NCBI RefSeq assembly: GCF_030161555.1
Contig: NZ_BSUK01000001.1
Span: 1,054,001 to 1,118,000, forward strand
Direction of reading: 5' to 3'
Length of the DNA stretch: 64,000 nucleotides
Source of the DNA: Luteimicrobium album
Lineage (GTDB): Bacteria > Actinomycetota > Actinomycetes > Actinomycetales > Cellulomonadaceae
A program made the position numbers and the translations under genes. Within the stretch, counting starts at the first letter, position 1; every line of letters begins with the position of its first letter. This document shows positions 48,171 through 56,785 of this stretch, in pieces. Below the pieces are notes generated by a model that was not told where the DNA came from, made no database searches, and saw nothing but the letters and a program-made list of their open reading frames with translations.

Positions 48171-49353
48171 GATTGATCGCGGCCGTCCGGTCACGATCGT
48201 GGACGGTCCCGCAGGGGCAGGTCCAGATCCGGTCCGCGAGGGTCAGGTCGTGGTTGACCGCGGCGCAGGTCGGGCAGGTGCGGGTCGAGGGGAACCACCG
48301 GTCCGCGACGACCACTTTGGACCCGTACCAGGTGGCCTTGTAGGTCAGCTGGCGACGGAACTCGGCCCACCCGGCATCGGCGATGTGCCGCGCCAGGCGC
48401 CTGTTCTTGACCATGCCCGCCACGGACAGGTCCTCGATCACGATCGTCGACTTGGTTCTCGTCAACGACGTGGTGAGCTGGTGCAGGAAGTCCGCCCGGG
48501 CGTGCGCGACCTCCAGGTGGACCTTCGCGACAGCGGCGGCAGCCTTGGCCCGGTTCTTCGAGCCCTTCTGCTTACGGGCGAGGGCCTTGTTCGCGCGCCG
48601 CAGCCGGCGCAGCTTGTGCCCGAGGTGGCGCGGGTTCGGGACCTCGACCACGGTGCCGTCATCGGCCGCGATCGTCGCGAACGTCGTGATCCCGAGGTCG
48701 ATCCCGACCACCGGGCCGCCGGTGGGCGCCCTGTGGCGGGCGTTGATGTCGGTGCGGTCCACCTCGACCTGGAACGCGACCCACCACCTTCCCGCCCGCC
48801 GTTCGAACCGTGAGCCCAGGACGCGGGCGCGCCGGTCGGCGATGCGGTCGGTGAGCCACCCCATGTCCTCACGCGTGGAGACCTTGCCGATCGTCGGGAC
48901 GTGCACCAACCGCGACGTGGCGGGGTGGGCGGTGTGAGCGTCGAACCGGCAACTCGCGCCGTCCTTGCGTCGCCGGAACCTAGGGAACCCGACCCGTCGA
49001 CCCTTACGAGCCGCCGTCTTGGACTTGGCCCAGTTGCCCAGTGCGGCCGCCAATGCCCGGCACGCCTCCTTCGGCACCCGCGAGGACAGCCCTTCATCGC
49101 TGAACCACGGGTAGGCCTGGCGGTGGGTGGCCCGCCAGTACTTCTCGAGCGCGGGCGCCGACCAGCCCATCGCGGGCGTCAGCTCGTCGTCGCGAAGACC
49201 GTAGGTGCGTTCCGCGGCGCGCTGTCCCATCACCGCCACCACGTGTGCGAGGCAGTGGTTGAACACGACCCGGTGCAGACCGGCGTGCTGCGCCAACCGG
49301 GACCCCTGGGCAGCGTCGGGTGCGAGCTCGACCCGGAACCCCTGCAACGTCAC
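48151..49353 (-). CDS. tnpB: TnpB RNA-guided nuclease of an IS607-type element
   Basis: A 400-residue TnpB. The RuvC triad is visible: Asp in VVGIDLGITTFA, Glu in STIVIEDLSVAGM and Asp in GTVHDRDRTAAINL. The zinc knuckle is CPTCAAVN...CPCGTVHD. The N-terminus has the family FRVELAPDAAQGSRLAQHAG and HRVVFNHCLA blocks. TnpB proteins cut target DNA directed by an RNA from the element. GTG 49353 overlaps the stop of the recombinase gene; the frame extends upstream only as the shadow of that gene. The gene is uninterrupted. Confidence 0.95.
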   Translation of the reverse strand: MTLQGFRVELAPDAAQGSRLAQHAGLHRVVFNHCLAHVVAVMGQRAAERTYGLRDDELTPAMGWSAPALEKYWRATHRQAYPWFSDEGLSSRVPKEACRALAAALGNWAKSKTAARKGRRVGFPRFRRRKDGASCRFDAHTAHPATSRLVHVPTIGKVSTREDMGWLTDRIADRRARVLGSRFERRAGRWWVAFQVEVDRTDINARHRAPTGGPVVGIDLGITTFATIAADDGTVVEVPNPRHLGHKLRRLRRANKALARKQKGSKNRAKAAAAVAKVHLEVAHARADFLHQLTTSLTRTKSTIVIEDLSVAGMVKNRRLARHIADAGWAEFRRQLTYKATWYGSKVVVADRWFPSTRTCPTCAAVNHDLTLADRIWTCPCGTVHDRDRTAAINLLRLAA

Positions 49354-49913
49354 GACGCCACACTCCCAGGCCCCACCGACATCGCCGCCACCGCGGCATC
49401 CGTACGCCGCCCGTACAGGCGGGCGGAACGAGGTCAGGACCTCGGTCAGATCCCGCACGAGATCGTCAGCGACCTCACCGTCGTCCAGGATCACGATCGA
49501 GCGGCCCTGCGCGCCGAGAGCGGCCTGGAGATGCTCGAGCCCGAACCTGGCAGCACGGTCACGATGCTCAACCACGATCGCCTCACCGGCGGTCCGCGAG
49601 CAGTCGGGAGAACTTCGCCCGTCGGGCGTTCAACCCGGACCCTACCTCGCTGACCACCGCGTCAAGGCGCAGCCCGCGCTCCAGCGCCCCGAGCTTGACC
49701 CGGCCGACCTGACACTCCAGATCGGCCTGCTGGTCCGCGCCCGTGACCCGGCAGTACCCCACCGTCCGGCCCTCGCGGACCGCCACCTCGGTCAGGGCGA
49801 GATACCGGCCCGTCGCCGTCTTCACGATCGGGACAAGCATGTTCCCTCACGCGCCCACGCCGCGCCGTCCGACAGCGGACACCCTGCTCACGAGCCCAAT
49901 CCGACAACCTCAC
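49350..49913 (-). pseudogene. IS607-type serine recombinase (TnpA), damaged
   Basis: The expected TnpA order is readable but in several frames: MRLSDWAREQGV (N-terminal DNA-binding start), PIVKTATGRYLALTEVAVREG, VGYCRVTGADQQADLECQVGR, DAVVSEVGSGLNARRAKFSRLL, VVEHRDRAARFGLEHLQAAL and ILDDGEVADDLVRDLTEVLTSF. In active IS607 recombinases the motif is YCRVSSADQ with the nucleophile serine; here it is VTG, so no serine remains at that place. Breaks near 49840, 49585 and 49420 also occur. It ends overlapping tnpB. Confidence 0.75.
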
Positions 49914-49993
49914 GACACTGAGCTACTGCATCACCACTGAGAACGCTGACAAGCACGCGAACAGTTCGCAACCCCCGGCATAGTCTCGTGCTC

Positions 49994-50971
49994 ATGCGCG
50001 TCGTCCAGATCACCCGCCCGGGAGGGCCGGAGCAGCTCACCGTCCGCGAGGTCTCGGACCCGTCGCCCGGCCCCGGCGAGGTGCTCGTGGACGTCGCGGC
50101 CGCCGGCGTGAACCGCGCCGACCTGCTGCAACGCCAGGGCCACTACCCGCCGCCGCCGGGCGCGCCCGCCTGGCCGGGCCTGGAGGCGTCGGGGACGATC
50201 GCGGCCCTGGGCGACGGCGTCGACGGGTGGACGGTCGGAAACCGGGTCGCAGCGCTGGTCACCGGCGGCGGCTACGCGGAGCGGCTGGTGGTGCCGTCCG
50301 GGCAGCTCCTGCGTGTCCCCGACGAGCTCGACCTCGTCGACGCCGCCGGGCTCCCGGAGGCGGTCTGCACCGCGTGGAGCAACCTCACCGGGCCCGGACG
50401 GCTGCGTCCCGGTGAGCGGGTGCTGGTGCACGGAGGCTCGGGCGGCATCGGCTCGGTCGCGATCCAGCTCGTGGCGGCCTCCGGCGCGTGGGGAGCGACG
50501 ACGGCGGGCGGCCCGGACCGTGCGGCACGGTGCCTCGAGCTGGGCGCCGACCTCGCGGTCGACCACCGGTCGGAGGACTTCGTCGCCGCGGTCCGGGACG
50601 CGACGGACGGGCATGGGGTCGACGTCGTGCTCGACGTCGTCGGCGCCGGATACCTGGCCCGGAACGTCGAGGTGCTCGCGGACGAGGGCCGGCTCGTCAT
50701 GATCGGCATGCAGCAGGGGCGCCGCGCGGAGCTCGACCTCGGCGAGGTCATGACCCGGCGTCTCACCGTGACCGGGACGACGCTCCGGTCGCGCACCCGC
50801 GAGGCCAAGGCCGCGATCGTGGCCGACGTCGCGGCCCGCGCGTGGCCGTGGCTCGACGACGGCCGCCTGGGTCCCGTGATCGGTGCCCGTCTGCCGCTCG
50901 ACGAGGCCGCGCGCGCCCACGAGCTCGTCGAGTCGGGGACCGTGTTCGGCAAGGTGCTCCTGCTGCCCTGA
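49994..50971 (+). CDS. NAD(P)H:quinone oxidoreductase (zeta-crystallin/QOR type)
   Basis: A 325-residue MDR protein without zinc ligands. It starts MRVVQITRPGGPEQLTVREV, has AAGVNRADLLQRQGHYPPPPG, the Rossmann motif VLVHGGSGGIGSVAIQLV, and closes ARAHELVESGTVFGKVLLLP, all typical of QOR-type reductases related to PIG3. They reduce quinones or enones with NADPH. A CATAGT -10-like element lies about 10 bases before the ATG, so the message may be almost leaderless. GTG 49988 is an alternative start. Confidence 0.93.
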   Translation: MRVVQITRPGGPEQLTVREVSDPSPGPGEVLVDVAAAGVNRADLLQRQGHYPPPPGAPAWPGLEASGTIAALGDGVDGWTVGNRVAALVTGGGYAERLVVPSGQLLRVPDELDLVDAAGLPEAVCTAWSNLTGPGRLRPGERVLVHGGSGGIGSVAIQLVAASGAWGATTAGGPDRAARCLELGADLAVDHRSEDFVAAVRDATDGHGVDVVLDVVGAGYLARNVEVLADEGRLVMIGMQQGRRAELDLGEVMTRRLTVTGTTLRSRTREAKAAIVADVAARAWPWLDDGRLGPVIGARLPLDEAARAHELVESGTVFGKVLLLP

Positions 50972-50989
50972 CGGGGCAGACTGGACGCC

Positions 50990-51648
50990 ATGCCCGACGA
51001 CGCAGAGCAGCAGGTACCGGCCGTGCCCGACACCGACGACGAGCGCGCCGAACGCGAGGCCGAGCAGGCCGCCGAGGACGCCGTCCGCGAGGCCGCGGCC
51101 GCGCAGGTCGCGTCGCAGCTCGTCCTGCCGCCCGGGGTCTCGCCGTCCGGCGACGGCGCGGAGGAAACGAACGAGGAGCGGACCTCGATCGAGGAGCCCG
51201 CGAAGGTCATGCGGATCGGCACGATGATCAAGCGCCTGCTCGACGAGGTCCGCGAGTCGCCCCTCGACGAGGCGGCGCGTGCGCGGCTCGCCTCGATCCA
51301 CGAACGCTCGCTCCACGAGCTCGAGGACGGGCTCTCCCCGACCTGATCGACGAGCTGCACCGCATCACGCTGCCCCTCACGGACGACAAGACGCCGTCGG
51401 ACGCCGAGCTCCGGATCGCCCAGGCACAGCTCGTCGGGTGGCTCGAGGGCCTGTTCCACGGCATCCAGACCGCCCTCGTGGCGCAGCAGATCGCCGCGCA
51501 GAACCAGCTCTCCCAGATGCGTCGGGGGCTGCCGCCCGGCCTGTTCGGCCCGGCCGGCCCGGGGACGCCCGGCGGCCAGGGGCCCGGCGCGCCGGGCGGT
51601 CCGCAGGGCCCCGACGACCAGCGCCCGACGCCGGGTCAGTACCTGTAG
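50990..51648 (+). CDS. Bacterial proteasome activator (Bpa/PafE-like; frame break)
   Basis: About 219 residues. The core has EEPAKVMRIGTMIKRLLDEVRESPLDEAAR and LHELEDGLSPDLIDELHRITLP, the helical bundle of the Bpa family, then AQLVGWLEGLFHGIQTALVAQQIAAQNQL. The last four residues are GQYL, the motif by which Bpa docks on the 20S proteasome ring and opens it without ATP. N- and C-terminal segments are disordered (acidic; Gly/Pro-rich). The frame breaks in CCCC 51336-51339; one C joins LSP to DLIDEL. The host should therefore have a 20S proteasome. Confidence 0.93.
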
Positions 51649-51660
51649 GGACCGTGAGGC

Positions 51661-52560
51661 TCAGGCCACGGGCGGCAGCTCGGGCGGTGGCGTGCGCCGC
51701 CGGAGCTGGCCGGTCATGAGCAGCGCGCCGGTGACGCAGGCCAGCCCGCCGAGCTCGCCCGCCGTCGGCACCTGCTGCAGGCCGAGCGCACCCACGACCG
51801 CCGCCGTCGCCGGCAGCAGGGCCATGAGCACCGAGAACGTCGCCGCGCCGACGCGGCGGAGCACGACCTGCTCGAGCGCGTAGGGCACGACGGACGAGAG
51901 CAGCCCGACGACGACGGTCCGCCACACGAGCCCGACGTCCGTGAACGCCACCGCCGCGGGGGCGGCCAGGCCGGGGGCGAGCGCGACCGCGCCGACGGTC
52001 ATCGCCACGGCGAGCGTCGTGACCCCCGAGCCCGCTGCGGCGACGCGCCGGCCCAGCAGGATGTACGCCGCCCAGGCGGCCGCGGCGATCCCGACCGCGA
52101 CGAGCCCCACGACGACGTCGTGCCGGTCGTGGCCCGGGCCGGGCCGGAGCGCGACCCCCGCGAGCAGGACGACGCCCGCCGCCGCGACGACGATCGCCCC
52201 GCGCTCCCGCCAGCCACGACCCGTGAACGCGGCCACGGCCACCGGCCCCGTGAACTCGATGGCGACGGCCGTCCCGAGCGGGAGGTGGTCGATCGCCACG
52301 TAGAACGCCACGTTCATGACGGCCAGCGCGAGCCCGAAGGCGACCGCCGCACGCCACCGCGCGGCGGTCCACCGTTCGCGCCACGGCCGACGCCACGCCA
52401 GCAGCACGACGGCGGCCACGGCTGTGCGGAGCCACGCCACCTCCGGCGCGCCGACCGCGGCGAACAGGCCGACGGCCACCGCCGCACCCACGTACATCGC
52501 CGTGCCCGAGCCGACCAGCACGACCGGCGCGGGCACGCGGTCCAGGCTCGGGCGGCTCAC
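51661..52560 (-). CDS. EamA-type (DMT superfamily) transporter
   Basis: A 299-residue protein with ten membrane helices in two EamA repeats. The first repeat ends AFYVAIDHLPLGTAVAIEFTGPVAVAAF, a signature also found in RhtA-like amino acid/homoserine exporters (PLGTAVAIEFxGP). The second repeat has SVVPYALEQVVLRRVGAATFSVLMALLPATAAVVG (in two overlapping parts). ATG 52560 begins MSRPSLDRVPAPVVLVGSGTAMYVG. It may export metabolites; the substrate is unproven. Confidence 0.9.
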   Translation of the reverse strand: MSRPSLDRVPAPVVLVGSGTAMYVGAAVAVGLFAAVGAPEVAWLRTAVAAVVLLAWRRPWRERWTAARWRAAVAFGLALAVMNVAFYVAIDHLPLGTAVAIEFTGPVAVAAFTGRGWRERGAIVVAAAGVVLLAGVALRPGPGHDRHDVVVGLVAVGIAAAAWAAYILLGRRVAAAGSGVTTLAVAMTVGAVALAPGLAAPAAVAFTDVGLVWRTVVVGLLSSVVPYALEQVVLRRVGAATFSVLMALLPATAAVVGALGLQQVPTAGELGGLACVTGALLMTGQLRRRTPPPELPPVA

Positions 52561-52713
52561 CGGCCGAGCCTACGTGCGCCGTCGGGCGAGGGGCCGCAGA
52601 GGCCCGGGCGGGTGAGCCTGTGGAAAGGCTCTTCCCGGCGAGGCCGCGGGGCTCTAGGCTCTGGCCGCCCGGCAACGATGCCGGGCGTCACGTCTCACCC
52701 CAGGTGGTCACCG

Positions 52714-53103
52714 ATGTCCCTCGTCGACTCCGTCCGCTCCGTCCTCACCAACTACGCCAACTTCTCGGGCCGCGCGCGCCGCTCCGAGTACTGGTGGTTT
52801 GCACTCGCGGCTGCCGTCGTCTTCATCATCCTCGCGGCGCTGGGCCAGGCCAGCAGCATCTTCATGGTGCTGTACGGGCTGGTGGGCCTCGCACTGATCG
52901 TGCCCGGCCTCGCCGTCGCGGTGCGGCGCCTCCACGACACCGACAAGTCGGGCTGGTTCGTCCTGCTCGGTCTCATCCCCCTCGTCGGCGAGATCATCCT
53001 GATCGTCTTCTACGCGACGGCCGGCAGCGACGGACCGAACCGGTTCGGCCCGTCGCCCAAGGCGCCGGCAGCCGCCGGGACCGTGCCCGCCTACCAGGCC
53101 TGA
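52714..53103 (+). CDS. DUF805 membrane protein
   Basis: A 129-residue inner-membrane protein. The family pattern is clear: NYANFSGRARRSEYWWFALAA, then two or three membrane helices, AVAVRRLHDTDKSGWFVLLGLIPLVGEIIL and a final NRFGP. DUF805 (YhaH/YhaI) proteins have no established function. ATG 52714 is chosen because it begins at the family N-terminus. A very strong hairpin follows. Confidence 0.93.
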   Translation: MSLVDSVRSVLTNYANFSGRARRSEYWWFALAAAVVFIILAALGQASSIFMVLYGLVGLALIVPGLAVAVRRLHDTDKSGWFVLLGLIPLVGEIILIVFYATAGSDGPNRFGPSPKAPAAAGTVPAYQA

Positions 53104-53105
53104 CC

Positions 53106-53173
53106 GGTCCGCACGCACGACGACGGCCGCCCTCCTCGCGCGAGGAGGGCGGCCGTCGTCGTGCGTGCGGACC
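53106..53173. terminator. Bidirectional terminator with a 33-bp perfect stem
   Basis: An uninterrupted 33-bp inverted repeat (53106-53138, 53141-53173) with only CG between the arms. It is between the DUF805 gene and the convergent sugar permease gene and reaches to within five bases of the latter's stop. Confidence 0.9.
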
Positions 53174-53177
53174 GGGC

Positions 53178-54110
53178 TCAGCCCTTGACGGAGCCCGCCA
53201 GGAGCCCGCGGACGAAGTACCGCTGGAGGGACAGGAACACGATGACCGGGATGATCATCGAGACGAACGCGCCCGCCGACAGCAGGTACCAGGCGTTCCC
53301 GCGCGACCCGGTGAGGTCGAACAGGAACTTCGTCATCGGCGCCGTCGCCGTACCTGGCCCCGCGAACGTCAGGGCGACCAGCAGGTCGTTCCACACCCAC
53401 AGGAACTGGTAGATGCCGAACGCCGCGAGCGCGGGCTTGAGCATCGGCAGCATCATCCGGAAGAAGATGGTGACGTGCCCGGCGCCGTCGACGCGCGCCG
53501 CCTCGATGAGCTCGCCCGGGATCTCCCGCATGAAGTTGTGCAGCAGGAAGATCGCGAGCGGGAGCCCGAACATGGTGTGCGAGAGCCAGATCGCCCAGAA
53601 CGTGCCGTTGAGGTGCAGCTTCACGTACAGGGTCAGGAGCGGCAGGAGCGTGACCTGAATGGGCACGACCTGGAGCGCGAAGACCGCGACGAACAGGACG
53701 TTCTTGCCCTTGAACTTGGTCCACGCGAACGCGTAGGCCGCGAGGCACGCGAGCAGGATCGGCAGGAGCACCGCGGGGATCGTGATGACGATCGAGTTGA
53801 TCAGGTACGGGGTCAGCGACGAGGTCTGGCTCGTGTCGAGGACCTGCTTGTAGTTGTCCAGCGTGAAGTCCGGGTTGGTGAAGACGGTCCACCAGCCGGT
53901 CTTGTTGATGTCGAGCGACGGCCGGAACGACGTGACCAGCAGACCCGCCGTCGGGATGGTCCAGACGACCGCCAGGATCACGGCGACGAGCGACGCCCAC
54001 GGGGAGCTGAGCCCTCGCTTGGCGATCTCTCCCCGCGTGCGGACGGGCGGCTTCTCGCTGACGGTGGCTCCGTCGATGGCGACGTCGGGTGTGGTGAGCT
54101 CAGCCATCAT
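53178..54110 (-). CDS. Sugar ABC transporter permease 2 (CUT1, MalG-like)
   Basis: A 310-residue membrane protein with six helices. The EAA loop, which contacts the ATPase, is EIPGELIEAARVDGAGHVTIFFRMMLP (in two parts around AARVDGAG). The N-terminus has SPWASLVAVILAVVWTIPTAG and LVTSFRPSLDINKTGWW, typical of CUT1 permeases. With the neighbours it forms the membrane pore of a binding-protein-dependent carbohydrate importer. ATGATG at 54110 overlaps the stop of permease 1. No ATPase gene is adjacent; a shared MsiK-like ATPase elsewhere is usual in actinobacteria. Confidence 0.95.
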   Translation of the reverse strand: MMAELTTPDVAIDGATVSEKPPVRTRGEIAKRGLSSPWASLVAVILAVVWTIPTAGLLVTSFRPSLDINKTGWWTVFTNPDFTLDNYKQVLDTSQTSSLTPYLINSIVITIPAVLLPILLACLAAYAFAWTKFKGKNVLFVAVFALQVVPIQVTLLPLLTLYVKLHLNGTFWAIWLSHTMFGLPLAIFLLHNFMREIPGELIEAARVDGAGHVTIFFRMMLPMLKPALAAFGIYQFLWVWNDLLVALTFAGPGTATAPMTKFLFDLTGSRGNAWYLLSAGAFVSMIIPVIVFLSLQRYFVRGLLAGSVKG

Positions 54111-55087
54111 CGACCCTCCGATGCGCGCAGCTGGCGGACGTTGTAGACGATGATCGGGATCACCAGGACGAACAGGACGACGGCGAGCGCCGCGCCCAGG
54201 CCCTGGTTGGCAGCGCTGAACGTCTGCGAGTAGAACTCGTTGGCGATCACGTTGGTGTCGAAGTTTCCGCCGGTCATGGTCCGCACGATGTCGAAGACCT
54301 TGAGACAGGCGATCGCGATCGTCGTGAGGACGACCACCACCGCGGGCCGGATGCTCGGGAACGTCACGAACCGGAACATCTGGAACCCTCCGACGCCGTC
54401 CAGGCGGGCGGCCTCGACGATGTCGGCGGGGATCGCCTTGATGGACGCCGAGAGGATGGTCATCGCGAAGCCCGCCTGGATCCAGATCATCACGACGATC
54501 AGGAAGAAGGTGTTCCACGGGCTGTTGAGAAGGAAGTTGTACGGCTTGCCGCCCAGCCACACGATGACCTGGTTGATCAGGCCGATCTGCTGGATCGGGT
54601 GCTTGGTCGTGCCGCCCGCCGGGTCACGGAAGTCGTACATGAACTTCCAGATGATCGACGCGCCTACAAGCGAGATCGCCATCGGCAGGAAGATCACGGC
54701 CTTGGCGACCGCTTCGCCCTTGGCCCGGTCGACCAGGATGGCGTAGAGCAGACCGATCGCGGTCGCGACGAACGGGGTGACCAGGGTCCACAGCACCGTG
54801 TTCCGCAGCACTACGAGCTCGTCGGAGTTCGTGAAGATCGACGTGTAGTTGTCGATCCCGACGAACGACCCGCCGGCGGCGTCGCGGAACGAGTTCCACA
54901 GCGTCTTGAGCGCGGGGTACACGAGGCCGATCGCGAGCAGCACGAGGGACGGGCCGACGAACCACCAGCCCGCCCGCCGTCCGCCGCGCTTCTCGTACAG
55001 GGCCGCGAGGCCCAGGATCACGGCGATGACGGCCCCGAAGATCAGGATCGCCCACACCATGTCCAAGAGCTTGGGAGCTACATCCAT
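54107..55087 (-). CDS. Sugar ABC transporter permease 1 (CUT1, MalF-like)
   Basis: A 326-residue permease. It starts with a helix (MVWAILIFGAVIAVILGLAA) ahead of the standard six helices (GWWFVGPSLVLLAIGLVYPAL). The EAA loop is IPADIVEAARLDGVGGFQMFRFVTFP (read in two parts). Residues 140-190 (DFRDPAGGTTKHPIQQIGLIN) form a periplasmic loop, as in alpha-glucoside-type transporters such as AglF. ATG 55087 has AGGAGGAAC upstream. It is coupled to permease 2 by ATGA overlap and follows the binding-protein gene. Confidence 0.95.
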   Translation of the reverse strand: MDVAPKLLDMVWAILIFGAVIAVILGLAALYEKRGGRRAGWWFVGPSLVLLAIGLVYPALKTLWNSFRDAAGGSFVGIDNYTSIFTNSDELVVLRNTVLWTLVTPFVATAIGLLYAILVDRAKGEAVAKAVIFLPMAISLVGASIIWKFMYDFRDPAGGTTKHPIQQIGLINQVIVWLGGKPYNFLLNSPWNTFFLIVVMIWIQAGFAMTILSASIKAIPADIVEAARLDGVGGFQMFRFVTFPSIRPAVVVVLTTIAIACLKVFDIVRTMTGGNFDTNVIANEFYSQTFSAANQGLGAALAVVLFVLVIPIIVYNVRQLRASEGR

Positions 55088-55172
55088 CGTTCCTCCTGAA
55101 GGAGCCAGGTCCGCTGAGGTGCACAGGGGGCGCGCGACCGGCCTTGGCCACGCGCCCCCGGTTCGCCTCAGG

Positions 55173-56572
55173 TCAGGACTTCGGCCAGGCGGCGTCGATC
55201 TTCTGGACGGTGTCCTGCGTGGACTGTCCGGTGATCCAGGACGTCGCCTGCTTCCAGAAGGCTCCCGAGCCGACCGCGGCGGGCATCTGGTCGGAGCCGT
55301 CGAAGCGGAACACCGTGTTCGGGTCCTTGAGAATCTCGACCGACAGCTTGTCGATCGGGTTCACGAGGTTCGCCTCGTCGAGGCCCTTGTTGCCGGAGAT
55401 CCAGCCGCCGCCGGTGTCGTCCGAACTGGCCTTGGCCTTGAGGTTCGCCCAGATGTCGGTCGACCAGAACTCCTGGACGGCCTGGACCTCGGGCCGGTCG
55501 GAGAACGCCGTCACGAACTCGCCGGCACCCAGGACCGGGTGGTCCGACTCGCTCTTGCCAGGCAGGTAGAACGCGTAGACGTCACCGTCGGGCGAGATGT
55601 CCGTGCCCTTGGGGAAGTTGGCCGCGTAGAACGACGCCTGACGATGCAGCCAGCAGGTGCCGCCGCCCTGGGTCGGGTCGATGCCGAGCCCGGCCTCCTG
55701 GAACGTGGTGGTCGCGATCGACTTCACGTCGCCGATGCCCGCGTTCACGTAGTCGGGGTTCTTGACGTAGGCGCCGACATCGTCGAACGCCTGGACGATC
55801 TTCGGGTCGGAGAACTTCACCGTGCCGGCGACCCACTGGTCGAACACGTCTGCGCCGTCGTCGCGGAGCACGAAGTCCTCGACCCAGTCAGTGAGCGGCC
55901 AGCCCGTCGCCTCCCCGGAGTTGATGCCCACGCACCAGGGCTTGTTCCCGTCCGCGACCATCTTGTCGGACAGCGCCTTGAGCTCGTCGAGCGTCTTGGG
56001 CACCTCGTAGCCGGCGTCCTTGAACTGCTTGGGCGAGTACCAGACGAGCGACTTGACGCTCGCTCCGGACGGCGCCGCGTAGAACGTGCCGTCGACCGTG
56101 CCGTACTTCTTCCAGTCGGCGCCGAACCACTTGTCGACGTTGGCGGCGACCTTGTCGGGGGCCTTGACGACCTTGCCCGTCGCCACGAGCTGCGCGAGCA
56201 GCCCGGGCTGGGGGACGATGCCGATGTCCGGGGGTTGCCGGCCTTCGCCTGGACGAGGATCTGCTGTTCGAAGTTCTTGTCGGCGGTGTACTTGATGGTG
56301 ACGCCGGTGCACTTCTCGAACTGCTTGAACGAGTCGACGTACGGCTGGTCCTCGGGTGCGACGATCCCGGCGTAGATCGTCACGGTCTTGCCCTTGAGGT
56401 CGCCGTACTGCGTGTAGTCGGCGCAGTCGGAGCCGGCCTGGGTACCCGTCCCCGTGCCGCCGCCTCCCCCGTTGTCGTCGTCGCTCGAGCAGCCGGCGAA
56501 CACGAGTGCGATCGCGGCGGCGCCCGCCGCGAGTGCCACGCCCTGCCGGGCGCGGAGTCGAGTGCGTGTCAT
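55173..56572 (-). CDS. Sugar ABC transporter substrate-binding lipoprotein (frame break)
   Basis: About 466 residues. The signal peptide (RARQGVALAAGAAAIALVFAGC) ends in a lipobox with Cys at about 28, followed by a Gly/Asp linker. The mature domain begins GDLKGKTVTIYAGIVAPEDQ and has PSGASVKSLVWYSPKQFKDAGY, NKPWCVGINSGEATGWPLTDW and a cysteine pair in TCWLH, typical of CUT1 solute-binding proteins of the alpha-glucoside type. The frame breaks at GGGGG 56230-56234; one base joins KAGNP to PDIGIVPQPG. It heads the operon, behind a LacI-type operator. Confidence 0.93.
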
Positions 56573-56676
56573 TTCCCCTCCACCTCGTCGTGGTGCGTCC
56601 TAGGCGGCGGCGAAGTTCCGCCCACCCGGGGCCGACGACGGAGGTGGTAGCCGTCCGTCGTTGGCCGCTACAGCCA

Positions 56677-56690
56677 TGCAAGCGTTTACA
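56677..56690. promoter_or_regulatory. LacI-family operator
   Basis: TGCAAGCGTTTACA (reverse TGTAAACGCTTGCA) matches the LacI/CcpA-type palindrome TGnAAnCGnTTnCA around a central CG, lying about 105 bases upstream of the sugar-binding protein gene. It is the probable target of the LacI-type regulator encoded at 56786-57811. Confidence 0.85.
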
Positions 56691-56750
56691 TGGCCTCTCT
56701 TCAAGGCCTGACACGTAACGATTGCGTCACGCACCGTCTTGGTCGCGCAC

Positions 56751-56776
56751 GAGGTGTGGGAGCCCTCCCACACCTC
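56751..56776. terminator. Terminator hairpin after the LacI-type gene
   Basis: GAGGTGTGGGA-GCCC-TCCCACACCTC, an 11-bp perfect stem with a 4-base loop, ten bases beyond the stop of the regulator gene on the minus strand. Confidence 0.8.
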
Positions 56777-56785
56777 TGGCCGACG

